Source: Parashewanella curva
Lineage (GTDB): Bacteria; Pseudomonadota; Gammaproteobacteria; Enterobacterales; Shewanellaceae
DNA length: 64,000 bases
Assembly (NCBI RefSeq): GCF_003675895.1
Contig: NZ_ML014756.1
Coordinates: 62,001 to 126,000, forward strand
Direction: 5' to 3'
The position numbers were made by a program, and so were the translations under genes. The notes under the pieces were generated by a model. It made no database searches and was not told where the DNA came from. It worked only from the letters and a program-made list of their open reading frames with translations. Shown piece after piece: positions 55,570 to 64,000 of this stretch. Every line of letters starts with the position of its first letter. The stretch's first letter is position 1.

Positions 55570-56238
55570 TTAAAAGGTGAGTGGTTCAAAGAGTAATGAT
55601 TCATCAGCAAGCCGAATACAGCACGCTTTATCTGTATCATGTTCGGCGAGATTTTCCGCAAGCCAATATTGACCTGCAATACTTATCAATTCAGATTCCA
55701 TTCTATGAGCAATAATAACCGCATTATTATCACCAGTCGCCCCAGCCATGGCTTTGCCTCGTAACGTGCCATAAATATGTATACTGCCATCCGCAATAAC
55801 TTCTGCACCATTACTGACTGTACCAACAACAATTAAATCAGCATTTTTTGCATAGATTTGTTGACCAGAACGAATATTCTTTTTAACAATTTGAGTTGAT
55901 TTAGGGGCGTTGATGAATTTTGACTCGACGGTTTTACCAGGTTTTATCACCGCAAGTCCAAGATCTTTAGCAGCGCTAAGTTGCGATTCAGATCCTGAAG
56001 TTACACCTACAATCACTAGACCTTGTTCGATCAGAATCTGCTTTAACTCTGATAAATTGATATCTTGTTCAGCAACAGCGGCAAGGTTTAGAACTAATGG
56101 CGCTCCTAAAAAAAATTGTGGTGCGATGGCGAGTTTTTCTTCTAATTCAATTCTTATCTTTTGAAGCTCAGCACTTTTGATATGAAGTACAGATAGCGTA
56201 AAAGAAGAACCCTTTAACTCGAGATTAGATTCCAGCAT
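55570..56238 (-). CDS. minC: Septum site-determining protein MinC
   Basis: FtsZ polymerisation inhibitor placed by MinD. From ATG 56238 the protein is 222 aa, close to E. coli MinC (231). The N-terminal domain begins [15 protein letters not shown] as in the family. The C-terminal beta-helix has [40 protein letters not shown] (cut: [11 protein letters not shown]) and the MinD-contact region. The frame runs 11 codons further upstream to 56271. That version lacks family similarity, though AGGAGA is located inside it, 12-13 nt before the chosen ATG. First gene of minCDE, divergent from ycgL. Confidence 0.94.
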   Translation of the reverse strand: MLESNLELKGSSFTLSVLHIKSAELQKIRIELEEKLAIAPQFFLGAPLVLNLAAVAEQDINLSELKQILIEQGLVIVGVTSGSESQLSAAKDLGLAVIKPGKTVESKFINAPKSTQIVKKNIRSGQQIYAKNADLIVVGTVSNGAEVIADGSIHIYGTLRGKAMAGATGDNNAVIIAHRMESELISIAGQYWLAENLAEHDTDKACCIRLADESLLFEPLTF

Positions 56239-56349
56239 CTCGGCTTTACTTCTCCTGAAATTCTTCAGCACAATGCTGATTCAGATTATATTTATAGTGC
56301 TTCATGGTATAGTGTGGCACTTTATCTTTCAAGCAGTAAGTAGCCGAAT

Positions 56350-56628
56350 ATGATATGTGCTGTATACAAAAGTAGTATTAAACAAGAAACCTATCTTTAT
56401 ATCCCTAAAAAAGGTGATTTTAGTCAAGTTCCTGAACCTTTATTAAAGATGTTTGGCACTCCAGTTTTCGTTATGGCTTTACCATTCATTAAAGTAGAAA
56501 AACTGGCTTTAGCTGATATTGAAAAAGTAAAAGAGGACATCAATGAAAAGGGATTTTACTTGCAATTACCTCCACCTACAGAGAACCTTCTTGAGCAACA
56601 TAGAAAGTCCTTAGGAATGGAAGATTAG
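56350..56628 (+). CDS. ycgL: YcgL domain protein
   Basis: Small conserved gammaproteobacterial protein, function unknown. The 92 aa match E. coli YcgL: start MICAVYKSSIKQETYLYIPK, block DFSQVPEPLLKMFG, and FYLQLPPPTENLLEQHR towards the end. No signal peptide or membrane helix. It diverges from minC and precedes the MltB-like gene by 190 bp; the ycgL-min neighbourhood also exists in E. coli. Confidence 0.9.
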   Translation: MICAVYKSSIKQETYLYIPKKGDFSQVPEPLLKMFGTPVFVMALPFIKVEKLALADIEKVKEDINEKGFYLQLPPPTENLLEQHRKSLGMED

Positions 56629-56818
56629 CAAGCTTTTAATTTAAGTACTTGTTGTTTTGAACCAGTGGCGTTAAGCTTGAAACTCAAATAGAGACTGAAG
56701 AAATCGCTTTTAAATTAGCAAAAAATAATAAGTGCGGTTCAAGACAAACTGATATTGTTTATGAATGAAGTCGATATGAGTTTGTTGCAGTGGTAACACA
56801 AGGAAAATAGGGCATCTA

Positions 56819-57799
56819 ATGGTTCGTTCATTTGTAAAACAGGCGTCAATATTTTGCACATTAACTTTTAGCATTAATAACTATGCTAACGATATCAGTT
56901 TTAAAGAGTTTGTAAAACATACACTTTCAGCTAAAACAGCAAACTTGTCTCAAGCTGAGGTTGAAACATTACTTCCACACATAAAGCAATTTAAAAAGAT
57001 TGGTGTCGCTTCTGAGCCGGAAGAGTTCAATATCTCTTTTGAAAACTACTTAAAACAAGTTTCTCAGAACGATGCTATTGAACTCTTGTATAGCAAACAT
57101 CAAGATTACTCTGATCAACTTAAAGCTATTTCAAAGCACTATTCAGTACAACCTAGATTTATTGTTGCTCTGTGGGGAGTATTATCTAATTTTGGCGACT
57201 CAAAGCCTGATTATCCCGCTCTATCTGTCTATGCATCGAAAGCTTATAGTGATCCTACTAGCCCTTTCAAACAAGAGTTAGTCGCGGTGGTAGCCTCTGT
57301 AAAATCTGGGCATGTATCCCTTGAAGAAATCAGTAGTGACTTTCAAGGAAATTTAGGATTTCTGTCCATCACTCCCAGCTTTTATAACCAATATGCAGTA
57401 GATTGGGATAAAGATGGCAAAAAAGATATCTGGCATAATCATTTAGATAGCTTTGCGACCATCGCAAACTTTCTATATAAGCAAGGCTGGGATCACTCTG
57501 CCACTTGGGGCAGGCAAGTTAAGTTAAGTCGAGGCTTAGATCAAAGTTTTGATTTTTCGAAAGCTCATAGTTTTAAATTTTGGTCAGAACTGGGCCTGAC
57601 CAAATTTAACGGTCGTCCGCTTCCAAATCGAGCAGATATTCAAGCCAAGCTTTTAAAAGTTCCTAACTCCAAAGGGCGATATTATCTTACATACAAAAAT
57701 TTTGATGTAATGGAAAAATGGCCGCAAATGGATGACTATCGTTTACTTTCAGTTATGTATCTGTCAGAACGTCTCAATAAAAGAATTAAAGGTTTCTGA
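56819..57799 (+). CDS. MltB-family lytic transglycosylase homologue lacking the catalytic Glu
   Basis: Periplasmic protein with the fold of MltB/SltB lytic transglycosylases. The 326 aa start with a signal peptide (about 1-24, ASIFCTLTFSINNYAND). The SLT_2 core is clear: PRFIVALWGVLSNFGDSKPD, FLSITPSFYNQYAVDWDKDG and ATWGRQVKLSRGLD. In active relatives the first motif is G-[LV]-E-[ST]-[ND]-[FY]-G, with Glu as the catalytic acid; here Leu takes its place (GTA TTA TCT). The G-x-x-Q-F-M-P motif has also become GFLSITP. Cleavage of peptidoglycan strands is therefore doubtful; binding may remain. No lipobox. A strong terminator follows the stop. Confidence 0.85.
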   Translation: MVRSFVKQASIFCTLTFSINNYANDISFKEFVKHTLSAKTANLSQAEVETLLPHIKQFKKIGVASEPEEFNISFENYLKQVSQNDAIELLYSKHQDYSDQLKAISKHYSVQPRFIVALWGVLSNFGDSKPDYPALSVYASKAYSDPTSPFKQELVAVVASVKSGHVSLEEISSDFQGNLGFLSITPSFYNQYAVDWDKDGKKDIWHNHLDSFATIANFLYKQGWDHSATWGRQVKLSRGLDQSFDFSKAHSFKFWSELGLTKFNGRPLPNRADIQAKLLKVPNSKGRYYLTYKNFDVMEKWPQMDDYRLLSVMYLSERLNKRIKGF

Positions 57800-57821
57800 G
57801 TTAGAGTTATACCTCTGCAAG

Positions 57822-57857
57822 GGCTGAAGATTTATAGTAGAATCTTCAGCCTTTTTT
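57822..57857 (+). terminator. Intrinsic terminator after the MltB-like gene
   Basis: GGCTGAAGATT and AATCTTCAGCC form a perfect 11-bp stem with an 8-nt loop, followed by six T. It ends only 16 nt before the ycgN start. Confidence 0.92.
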
Positions 57858-57873
57858 ATAAGTGGTGTTAAGT

Positions 57874-58314
57874 ATGGCTTTTTGGGAGCAAAAATCATTA
57901 GCTGACCTTTCTCAGCAAGAATGGGAATCTCTTTGCGATGGGTGTGGTAAGTGTTGTTTAAATAAAATCATTGATGATGAAACAGATGAACTTTATTACA
58001 CCAATGCCGCTTGTAAATTGCTGGATCCTAAACACTGTAATTGTACCCAATACGAAACTCGTTTTAATTTTGTTTCAGATTGTACGGTCGTCACCATTGA
58101 GAATTTGCCTGAGTTAGACTGGTTACCAGATACTTGTGCTTATAAACGTTTATATAATGGTTTGCCATTACCAAGTTGGCATCCATTGGTAACTGGCAAT
58201 AAGAAAAAAATGCATAAGCTTGGAATGTCTGCTTCTAAGAAAGTAATTAATGAGGAAAGGGTTCGAGATATTGAGGACCACATCGTAATGTGGCCACTCG
58301 ACTCGATAGAATAA
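57874..58314 (+). CDS. ycgN: UPF0260 protein YcgN (Cys-cluster protein)
   Basis: Conserved cytoplasmic protein of unknown function with many cysteines. From ATG 57874 it is 146 aa: start [20 protein letters not shown], metal-cluster-like motif [11 protein letters not shown], further cysteines in [18 protein letters not shown], and the tail [11 protein letters not shown]. The CxxCxxCC pattern is that of the YkgJ/zinc- or iron-chelating family. A GTG four codons upstream is less likely. The start lies just 16 nt after a strong terminator. It is convergent with dsbB (4 bp apart). Confidence 0.92.
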   Translation: MAFWEQKSLADLSQQEWESLCDGCGKCCLNKIIDDETDELYYTNAACKLLDPKHCNCTQYETRFNFVSDCTVVTIENLPELDWLPDTCAYKRLYNGLPLPSWHPLVTGNKKKMHKLGMSASKKVINEERVRDIEDHIVMWPLDSIE

Positions 58315-58318
58315 GGAA

Positions 58319-58861
58319 TTACTTAAAACTTAACCCTTTTTTGATTGTTTTACTCAGAGATGGCTGAAAGAATAGCGCAAACGCTGCTAAATAAATGGCA
58401 AATACAACTATCATCCATTCAGCCATAGTTACTCCCATAAACATCCATTGTGATTCACCGCACATACCCGTGGGCATAAATACTGATGGTAGCCATTCAT
58501 GTAACGGCATCCAAGAAGGGAAATCAGGGAGGAATGAGCAGGTAGAAAATGGGTTATTCTCTACTTGAATTTGTACTAATTCAATGGCTATTTTTAAGCC
58601 CCAGGAAGCACTAACACCCCAAACAACAATACCAAGACAACGCAATAATCTCGATTGTGGATTACTTAAACCGATTATTCCGCCAAGCGCAATTCCCAAA
58701 ATGGCAAGCCTTTGATATATACACATCACACAAGGATCTAGCTTCATTACATATTGAAAATAAAGTGCACACCCTTCGAGAGCTAAGGCGCTCAGGGTTA
58801 ACAAGCCCCAAGATAAACGCTGCTGCGTAAATTGTACAAGATGCTTCACTGATAACTCCAT
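58319..58861 (-). CDS. dsbB: Disulfide bond formation protein B
   Basis: Inner-membrane oxidase that reoxidises DsbA and passes electrons to quinones. From ATG 58861 the protein is 180 aa with four membrane helices. Both cysteine pairs are present: LDPCVMCIYQR (CxxC in the first periplasmic loop) and a later pair in NPFSTCSFLPDFPSW and MPTGMCGESQW. The frame opens six codons earlier at 58879, but that start falls inside the nhaB terminator hairpin, so I prefer 58861. nhaB-dsbB order matches E. coli. Confidence 0.94.
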   Translation of the reverse strand: MELSVKHLVQFTQQRLSWGLLTLSALALEGCALYFQYVMKLDPCVMCIYQRLAILGIALGGIIGLSNPQSRLLRCLGIVVWGVSASWGLKIAIELVQIQVENNPFSTCSFLPDFPSWMPLHEWLPSVFMPTGMCGESQWMFMGVTMAEWMIVVFAIYLAAFALFFQPSLSKTIKKGLSFK

Positions 58862-58877
58862 AGATAACGTGATTGGC

Positions 58878-58903
58878 AAAAAAAAGCCCCATAATTGGGG
58901 CTT
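58878..58903 (-). terminator. Intrinsic terminator of nhaB
   Basis: On the minus strand AAGCCCC-AATTAT-GGGGCTT is followed by TTTTTT. Perfect 7-bp stem, between nhaB and dsbB. Confidence 0.88.
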
Positions 58904-58934
58904 AATTCATTAAAATTAATACCTTAGTATCAGA

Positions 58935-60521
58935 TTAATGAGCAGTCGCGGTTGTGTCCAGTAATTCTTTAACAGAATGATGCATCAATAGATGCGTATC
59001 ATAGAAATACTGGGTTAAGTTTTCCAACCAACCTAGTTGAATCGCTAATGCACCAACGATTGAAAGCACAATAGTATACGGTAATGCCATCCATACCATA
59101 CGTCCATATGATAAACGAATGAGTGGGGCGATTGCAGAGGTCAATAAGAACAGGAATGCTGCTTGACCGTTTGGAGTCGCAACTGATGGTAAGTTTGTAC
59201 CCGTATTGATTGCTACTGCTAATAAATCAAATTGATCACGAGTTATTTGCCCATTCAATAAAGCGGCTTTAACTTCATTGATGTAAACCGTACCAACAAA
59301 TACGTTATCCGACACCATCGAGAGGAATCCGTTAGCTAAATAGAAGATAACTAACTGACCATGGCCTTCAAATTCTAATGCCCAAGTGATGATAGGGCCG
59401 AATAGTTGTTGATCAATAATTACGCCTACAACTGCAAAGAACACGGCAAGTAAGGCTGTAAATGGCAACGCTTCTTCAAACGCTTTACCTAGAGCGTGTT
59501 CGTCAGTTACACCGTTGAATGCTGTAGTTAAAATAATTACAGATAAACCAATAAGACCTACGCTTGCTAAATGCAATGCCAATCCAACAATCAGCCAAAT
59601 ACCGACAACTGCCTGAACGATCAATTTTACTTTTTCTTTGTTGGAACGATTCTTATCTTGGTATTGATCATAATCAGAAAGAATTTTATGCACGGCATCA
59701 GGCAATTGAACCCCGTAACTAAATACTTTGAACTTCTCTACAAGCATACAAGTTAATAAACCGGCAACAAGAACTGGAACTGTCACAGGCGCCATGCGGA
59801 TTGCAAACTCTACAAATTCCCAATGTGCTTTATCTGCAATGATCAAGTTTTGTGGTTCACCAACCATAGTACATACGCCACCTAGCGCTGTACCAACACC
59901 CGCATGCATCAGCAAATTACGCAAGAAACCGCGAAAATCTTCTAGCTCTTGTTCATTCAAATGGTGATCTTCACCAGTATGGTCATGGTTATCACTAAAG
60001 TTTTTACCAGAGGCAACTTTATGATAAATAGAGTAAAAACCAACAGCGACAGCAATAATTACTGCGATTACGGTTAATGCATCGAGAAATGCTGACAAAA
60101 ATGTCGCTGAAGCACAGAACATCAAGGATACTAATATTTTATTTCGAACCTTGGTGATGATCTTGGTAAATAGAAACAGTAATAACTGTTTCATGAAATA
60201 AATACCGGCGACCATGAAGACTAATAATAAAATTACTTCAAGATTGGCTTCGATTTCATGGAGAACTTGGTATGGAGTTGTCATCCCTATGGCTATTGCT
60301 TCTAATGCTAATAAACCACCAGGTTGCAATGGGTAACACTTAAGCGCCATAGCTAAAGTGAAAATAAACTCAATAACTAATAACCAACCAGCCACAAATG
60401 GGTCAATAAAGTAAAATACAAGTGGATTGATTATCAAGCATGCAATTATCGCGATTTTGTACCACTTAGGGGAGTTCCCTAAGAAGTTATCAATAAACGC
60501 CTGACCGATTGTCACAGGCAT
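58935..60521 (-). CDS. nhaB: Na+/H+ antiporter NhaB
   Basis: Electrogenic sodium/proton antiporter of the inner membrane. The 528-aa protein has about 10-12 hydrophobic segments, begins with [19 protein letters not shown], and has family blocks [36 protein letters not shown] and [20 protein letters not shown], including the conserved Asp of SDNVF. A His/Glu/Asp-rich loop ([15 protein letters not shown], near residue 177) is of note. It diverges from fadR, as in E. coli, and is followed by a terminator and dsbB. Confidence 0.96.
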   Translation of the reverse strand: MPVTIGQAFIDNFLGNSPKWYKIAIIACLIINPLVFYFIDPFVAGWLLVIEFIFTLAMALKCYPLQPGGLLALEAIAIGMTTPYQVLHEIEANLEVILLLVFMVAGIYFMKQLLLFLFTKIITKVRNKILVSLMFCASATFLSAFLDALTVIAVIIAVAVGFYSIYHKVASGKNFSDNHDHTGEDHHLNEQELEDFRGFLRNLLMHAGVGTALGGVCTMVGEPQNLIIADKAHWEFVEFAIRMAPVTVPVLVAGLLTCMLVEKFKVFSYGVQLPDAVHKILSDYDQYQDKNRSNKEKVKLIVQAVVGIWLIVGLALHLASVGLIGLSVIILTTAFNGVTDEHALGKAFEEALPFTALLAVFFAVVGVIIDQQLFGPIITWALEFEGHGQLVIFYLANGFLSMVSDNVFVGTVYINEVKAALLNGQITRDQFDLLAVAINTGTNLPSVATPNGQAAFLFLLTSAIAPLIRLSYGRMVWMALPYTIVLSIVGALAIQLGWLENLTQYFYDTHLLMHHSVKELLDTTATAH

Positions 60522-60830
60522 AGGTTCCTCTCTAACATTTTTTCATCTTGGTGAATTTAGGAAATTGACCAAAGCTTATTATTTTTCAGGGGATTCAGTC
60601 TAGACGAAACTAAAATCAAATATATCTACTCAGTTCTCAAAAAGGAGAAAAAGAAAGCAGAATTGCAAAATTCTAAGGCTTCCAATTGGAAAATACCATT
60701 GCCTTAACAATTTTTCCGATAAAAAAACTACCATTTCGTAAAAAACATTACACAACAGTTGTTTTCATTTGCTTCGTGTCTGGTATGATCAGTTACCAAC
60801 AACGCGAATAATTATTGGAAATGTAGGTTG
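60522..60830. other. Divergent control region nhaB / fadR
   Basis: 309 bp without a gene. The part next to fadR holds the FadR-type operator and extended -10 listed separately. The middle (60640-60730) is AT-rich with A runs and no clear palindrome. I see nothing that marks the nhaB promoter with confidence. Confidence 0.5.
60762..60794 (+). promoter_or_regulatory. fadR promoter with overlapping FadR operator
   Basis: TCTGGTATGATCAGTT at 60779-60794 differs from the E. coli FadR site TCTGGTACGACCAGAT at three positions and keeps the two half-sites. Inside it TGGTATGAT (60781-60789) is an extended -10. TTTTCA at 60762-60767, 16 bp before, is a weak -35. FadR bound here would block RNA polymerase, suggesting self-repression. 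The ATG is 37 bp downstream of the operator. Confidence 0.75.
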
Positions 60831-61550
60831 ATGATTATCAATGCTAAGGGCCCTGCGAGTTTTGCAGAGAAATATATAGTGCGATCTATTTGGGAAAATA
60901 AATTTCCACCAGGGTCTATTCTACCAGCAGAACGTGAGCTATCAGAATTAATAGGTGTTACTCGCACCACTTTACGAGAGGTATTACAGCGTTTAGCAAG
61001 AGATGGTTGGTTGACGATTCAACATGGTAAGCCTACTAAAGTAAATAATTTTTGGGAAACTTCTGGGTTAAATATTCTAGAAACTATCGCAGACTTAAAT
61101 CCAGATGGATTTCCCTTGTTAGTGGATCAGTTGCTATCTGCGCGAACAAACATTAGCACCATTTATTTTCGTGCGGCAGTGAGAACCAATCCAGAAATGG
61201 TCAAAGAGGTATTAACCGATGTTGATTCAATTCAGGATGATGCCGAATCGTTTGCTGAATTTGATTATCAATTGCATCATAAGCTCGCATTTTCGTGTGG
61301 TAATCCGCTTTACGTACTGATTTTAAATGGCTTTAAAGGTTTATATAGCCGAGTAGGGCGTTATTACTTTACTTGTGCAGAGTCGAGAAAATTAGCCTTA
61401 GATTTTTATCATCAATTAAAATCTATTGCTGACAGTGGAGAATTTGAGAATGTGCCACTGTTGATGCGTGAATATGGCATTAAGACAGGTAAAGTTTGGT
61501 CAGAAATTCGTGATGATCTTCCTGCAGAGTATGCGCACGATAATAGTTAA
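60831..61550 (+). CDS. fadR: Fatty acid metabolism regulator FadR
   Basis: GntR-family regulator that represses beta-oxidation genes and activates unsaturated fatty acid synthesis; released from DNA by long-chain acyl-CoA. The 239-aa protein has the winged helix in residues 10-75 with the nearly invariant [20 protein letters not shown] and [20 protein letters not shown], then the acyl-CoA-binding helical domain with [14 protein letters not shown]. The DNA-reading residues look the same as in E. coli. Start ATG 60831 matches the E. coli start; a TTG precedes it directly. A FadR-type site lies upstream. Terminator after the stop. Confidence 0.96.
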   Translation: MIINAKGPASFAEKYIVRSIWENKFPPGSILPAERELSELIGVTRTTLREVLQRLARDGWLTIQHGKPTKVNNFWETSGLNILETIADLNPDGFPLLVDQLLSARTNISTIYFRAAVRTNPEMVKEVLTDVDSIQDDAESFAEFDYQLHHKLAFSCGNPLYVLILNGFKGLYSRVGRYYFTCAESRKLALDFYHQLKSIADSGEFENVPLLMREYGIKTGKVWSEIRDDLPAEYAHDNS

Positions 61551-61562
61551 ATAACTGAGTTT

Positions 61563-61589
61563 AAAGCCCTTAATTATAAGGGCTTTTTT
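61563..61589. terminator. Bidirectional terminator fadR / spoVR
   Basis: AAAGCCCTT-AATTAT-AAGGGCTTT followed by more T, between convergent genes. Perfect 9-bp stem. Confidence 0.9.
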
Positions 61590-61590
61590 C

Positions 61591-63123
61591 TTATTTCTCT
61601 TGCTCTGTCTCAGTTGTTTTCTTTCGTTGTGGACAACTGCCTAAATACACAACCTCGTTTTCAAACTTTTCCTCTTCTAAGTGAACGTCAAAACCCCACA
61701 GCCTATGCATATGTTTAAGCACTTCTTGGTGGTCATCATTTAATGGCATTTTATTGTATGGCACATGACGCAAGGTCAGCGACCTATCCCCATTTACTTC
61801 TACCTTGTGTACTTGAATATTGGGCTCAAGGTTCGACAAGTTATATTGCTGCGATAACTGTTGCCTGATTTCTCTATAGCCTTGTTCATTATGAATGGCT
61901 GAGATCGTAAGGTGATCCTTTTCAGAGTCATTGATTACCCCGAAAAGTTTAAATTCTCTAATGAGCCTTGGTGATAAGTATTGGCTGATAAAACTTTCAT
62001 CTTTAAAATTTTTCATTGCGAAGTGTATGGTCTCCAACCAATCTTTTCCTATTAATTCAGGAAACCAATGCTTATCTTCTTCTGTAGGCTCTTGGCAGAT
62101 CCGTTTAATGTCCATAAACATATTAAAGCCAAGGGCGTATGGGTTAATGCCACTATAATATGGGCTATCAAATGCTTGTTGCTTGATCACGCCTGTATGG
62201 CTTTCTAAAAACTCTAGCATGAATCTATCGGTTACTATGCCTTGATCATATAAATGATTAAGTAATGTATAGTGCCAAAAGCTAGCCCACCCCTCATTCA
62301 TTACCTGTGTTTGTTTTTGAGGGTAGAAATATTGCGATACTTTACGGACAATTCTTACGATTTCGCGCTGCCATGGTTCTAATAGTGGCGCGTTTTTTTC
62401 AATAAAGTACAAAATGTTCTCTTGCGGTTCTGGTGGGAATCTTTGCTCTTGGTTCAATGTAGAGCTTTTTTCTGTGGTTGGTAAGGTACGCCAAAGGTCA
62501 TTTACTTGACTTTGCAAATAGTCTTCTCGCTGTTTTTGCTTCTCTTTTTCTTTTTGAATCGACAATTTAGAAGGGCGTTTGTATCTATCAACACCATAAT
62601 TCATCAGGGCATGGCAAGAGTCTAGTATTTCTTCTACTTTTGTCGTTCCTTGTTCTAACTCACACTTCGCAATGTAGTTTTTAGCAAATACTAGGTAGTC
62701 AATTATCGAGCTAGCATCCGTCCAAGTTTGAAATAAATAATTATTTTTAAAAAAACTATTATGACCATAACAAGCATGAGCCATAACTAAGGCTTGCATG
62801 GTAATGGTGTTCTCTTCCATTAAATATGAAATACAGGGGTTAGAGTTAATCACTATTTCATAAGCTAAGCCCATACGGCCACGCTTATAGTTTTGCTCTG
62901 TTTGAATAAATTTTTTGCCGAATGACCAATGAGTGTAGTTTACTGGCATACCTATCGCGGAGTATGCATCCATCATTTGTTCAGCGGTGATGATTTCAAT
63001 TTGGTTAGGGTAGGTATCAAGCCCAAAATGTTTAGCGGCCTCGCGTATATGGTGCTGATATTCTTCGATCAGTTCAAAAGTCCATTCAGGACCATCACTT
63101 AATGGTAATGTTTGCTCTGTCAT
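61591..63123 (-). CDS. ycgB: SpoVR family protein (YcgB)
   Basis: Conserved protein of the SpoVR family. Biochemical role not established; in enterics it belongs to the stationary-phase stress group with YeaG-YeaH. The 510-aa protein has family landmarks: YPNQIEIITAEQMMDAYSAI, ACYGHNSFFKNN with conserved His/Asn, NEGWASFWHYTLLNHLYDQG and NPYALGFNMFMDIKRICQEP. The N-terminal residues TLPLSDGPEWTFELI match the usual start. It is the last gene of the usual yeaG-yeaH-spoVR unit, but here a 265-bp repeat element lies between it and yeaH. It faces fadR, as in E. coli. Confidence 0.93.
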   Translation of the reverse strand: MTEQTLPLSDGPEWTFELIEEYQHHIREAAKHFGLDTYPNQIEIITAEQMMDAYSAIGMPVNYTHWSFGKKFIQTEQNYKRGRMGLAYEIVINSNPCISYLMEENTITMQALVMAHACYGHNSFFKNNYLFQTWTDASSIIDYLVFAKNYIAKCELEQGTTKVEEILDSCHALMNYGVDRYKRPSKLSIQKEKEKQKQREDYLQSQVNDLWRTLPTTEKSSTLNQEQRFPPEPQENILYFIEKNAPLLEPWQREIVRIVRKVSQYFYPQKQTQVMNEGWASFWHYTLLNHLYDQGIVTDRFMLEFLESHTGVIKQQAFDSPYYSGINPYALGFNMFMDIKRICQEPTEEDKHWFPELIGKDWLETIHFAMKNFKDESFISQYLSPRLIREFKLFGVINDSEKDHLTISAIHNEQGYREIRQQLSQQYNLSNLEPNIQVHKVEVNGDRSLTLRHVPYNKMPLNDDHQEVLKHMHRLWGFDVHLEEEKFENEVVYLGSCPQRKKTTETEQEK

Positions 63124-63138
63124 AATTAGAATCCCTTA

Positions 63139-63403
63139 TATAGCTAATTCAATATAAAATGACATTCTCAGAGCTTTCTGTGGAGGCACAATTTGAGGCG
63201 CATCAATGCAATAATGTAGATACCTTATAAATTGATGTAAGAAAAAAGTGTGCCTCCACAGAAGCTCCTAACAGGCTGGCTTAAAAGAAATTAATGCTGC
63301 GTTAAATCGTCTCAACGTAGAATAACTATGTATTCACCGATTTGCCTTGCCTAAATTTCTTTTAATTCCAGCTGAGTACGTCATTTTATATTGATTTAGC
63401 TAT
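63139..63403. mobile_element. MITE-like element with 25-bp terminal inverted repeats
   Basis: The left end, TATAGCTAATTCAATATAAA running to 63163, is matched by the complement of the right end (63379-63403) at 24 of 25 positions. Inside are two more inverted repeats: GAGCTTTCTGTGGAGGCACA (63171-63190) against TGTGCCTCCACAGAAGCTC (63249-63267), and CTGGCTTAAAAGAAATT (63275-63291) against AAATTTCTTTTAATTCCAG (63353-63371). A CATCAAT/ATTGATG pair lies in the first loop. No coding frame. TA or TATA at the ends could be the target duplication. The right end supplies the yeaH stop codon. Intergenic elements with the internal phrase TGCTGCGTTAAATCG seem familiar from Shewanella genomes. Confidence 0.8.
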
Positions 63404-64000
63404 ACAACGCGCTTTTTAAATAACTCCCGAAAAACAGGGTAAATATCATCCACAGTTTTGATGTGTTGCACTGCCATATTATCTAGTTCGGCTTCTAGCT
63501 TTTCGTATTGTCGCCATAGTGATTGATGTGCCCGCTGTGTGATTTCTATATATGAGTAATAGCGGCACACAGGTAAAATTGATTTACTCAACATATCTAT
63601 ACATTTGCTGCAATCGTCAGCCCAATTATCTCCATCTGAGGCTTGTGCGACGTAGATATTCCACTCATTATCTGGAAAACGTTGTTGTTGTATCTCATGC
63701 ATCAATTTAAGCGCGCTTGAAACAATGGTTCCGCCAGTTTCCTGTGAGTAAAAAAATTCTTGCTCATCGACTTCTTTAGCTTGGGTATGATGCCGAATAA
63801 ACACCACTTCTAGGTTTTCGTAAGTACGGGTTAAAAATAGATAAAGTAAGATGTAAAATCGTTTAGCAATGTCTTTTGTCGCTTGATCCATCGAGCCCGA
63901 TACATCCATTAAGCAAAACATTACCGCCTGAGAGGTTGGTACGTTATGTTTTTTGTAATTGTTATATCTAAGATCAAACGTATCAATAAAGGGTACTTTC
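63400..64000 (-). CDS. yeaH: YeaH/YhbH family protein, DUF444 (partial, N-terminus beyond right edge)
   Basis: Conserved protein of the stress-induced yeaG-yeaH group; role unknown. About 200 C-terminal residues are in the window and the frame stays open to the right edge. The visible part opens with [17 protein letters not shown], then the von Willebrand-A-like block [20 protein letters not shown], with DxSxS metal site, then [32 protein letters not shown] and the closing [13 protein letters not shown]. It aligns with E. coli YeaH almost without gaps, but the last residues RVV-stop replace the usual Gln-Asn-Ala-type tail. The TAG stop is located inside the end of the MITE-like element. spoVR lies downstream on the same strand. 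Confidence 0.93.
   Translation of the reverse strand, partial: KVPFIDTFDLRYNNYKKHNVPTSQAVMFCLMDVSGSMDQATKDIAKRFYILLYLFLTRTYENLEVVFIRHHTQAKEVDEQEFFYSQETGGTIVSSALKLMHEIQQQRFPDNEWNIYVAQASDGDNWADDCSKCIDMLSKSILPVCRYYSYIEITQRAHQSLWRQYEKLEAELDNMAVQHIKTVDDIYPVFRELFKKRVV

Noticed and set aside
63275-63372. Possible small RNA gene in the yeaH-spoVR gap
   Set aside because: The fold is explained by the internal inverted repeats of the MITE-like element; no promoter was seen.

Overview
The window is a stretch of chromosome from a gammaproteobacterium, most likely an Alteromonadales member close to Shewanella. The DNA is AT-rich by eye. The order nrdA-gph-ubiG / gyrA-serC / aspC / aroA-cmk-rpsA-ihfB-lapA-lapB-pyrF, the block bepA-yfgD / perM-bcp-gcvR / dapA-bamC, and the block dsbB-nhaB-fadR-spoVR(ycgB)-yeaH are what I expect for that group. 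Genus is an inference from gene order and protein similarity recalled from memory. No rRNA, tRNA, CRISPR array, transposase or prophage was seen.

Layout. 1-18 kb: core genes for deoxynucleotides (nrdA, cut by the left edge), ubiquinone (ubiG), DNA gyrase A, serine (serC), tRNA wobble modification (a stand-alone MnmD), aspartate/aromatic transamination, the last part of the shikimate path (aroA), CMP kinase, ribosomal protein S1, IHF-beta, LPS control (lapAB) and pyrimidine synthesis (pyrF). 18-26 kb: envelope quality control (bepA, bamC), a permease, thiol peroxidase, glycine-cleavage regulator, lysine/cell-wall synthesis (dapA) and t6A tRNA modification (tsaB). 26-50.6 kb: one complete type VI secretion system (T6SS). 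A leftward vgrG-DUF6931-like-PAAR spike operon faces a long rightward operon: unknown gene, tssA, hcp, tssB, tssC, a second tssC-like gene, tssE, F, G, H(clpV), an FHA gene, tssJ, K, L, M, a small kinase-like gene and a membrane metalloprotease. All 13 core tss functions are present. 50.6-64 kb: core genes again: hydrolase-fadD-rnd, minCDE, ycgL, an MltB-like protein, ycgN, dsbB, nhaB, fadR, spoVR and a partial yeaH.

In Escherichia coli tsaB lies close to fadD-rnd, so the T6SS looks like an island placed inside an otherwise conserved neighbourhood. The most unusual items are: the unknown T6SS-linked proteins (419 aa first gene, DUF6931-like protein, small kinase with DFA in place of DFG, M50-type protease); a TssL whose periplasmic end looks like a SPOR domain; a TssM with a damaged Walker A; an intrinsic-terminator-like hairpin just after hcp; an MltB-family protein that has lost its catalytic glutamate; and a 265-bp MITE-like element whose end supplies the yeaH stop codon.

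Regulatory sites seen directly include NrdR-like and DnaA boxes upstream of nrdA, GGA-loop hairpins in the rpsA leader, a FadR-type operator over an extended -10 upstream of fadR, and many intrinsic terminators that mark transcription units.
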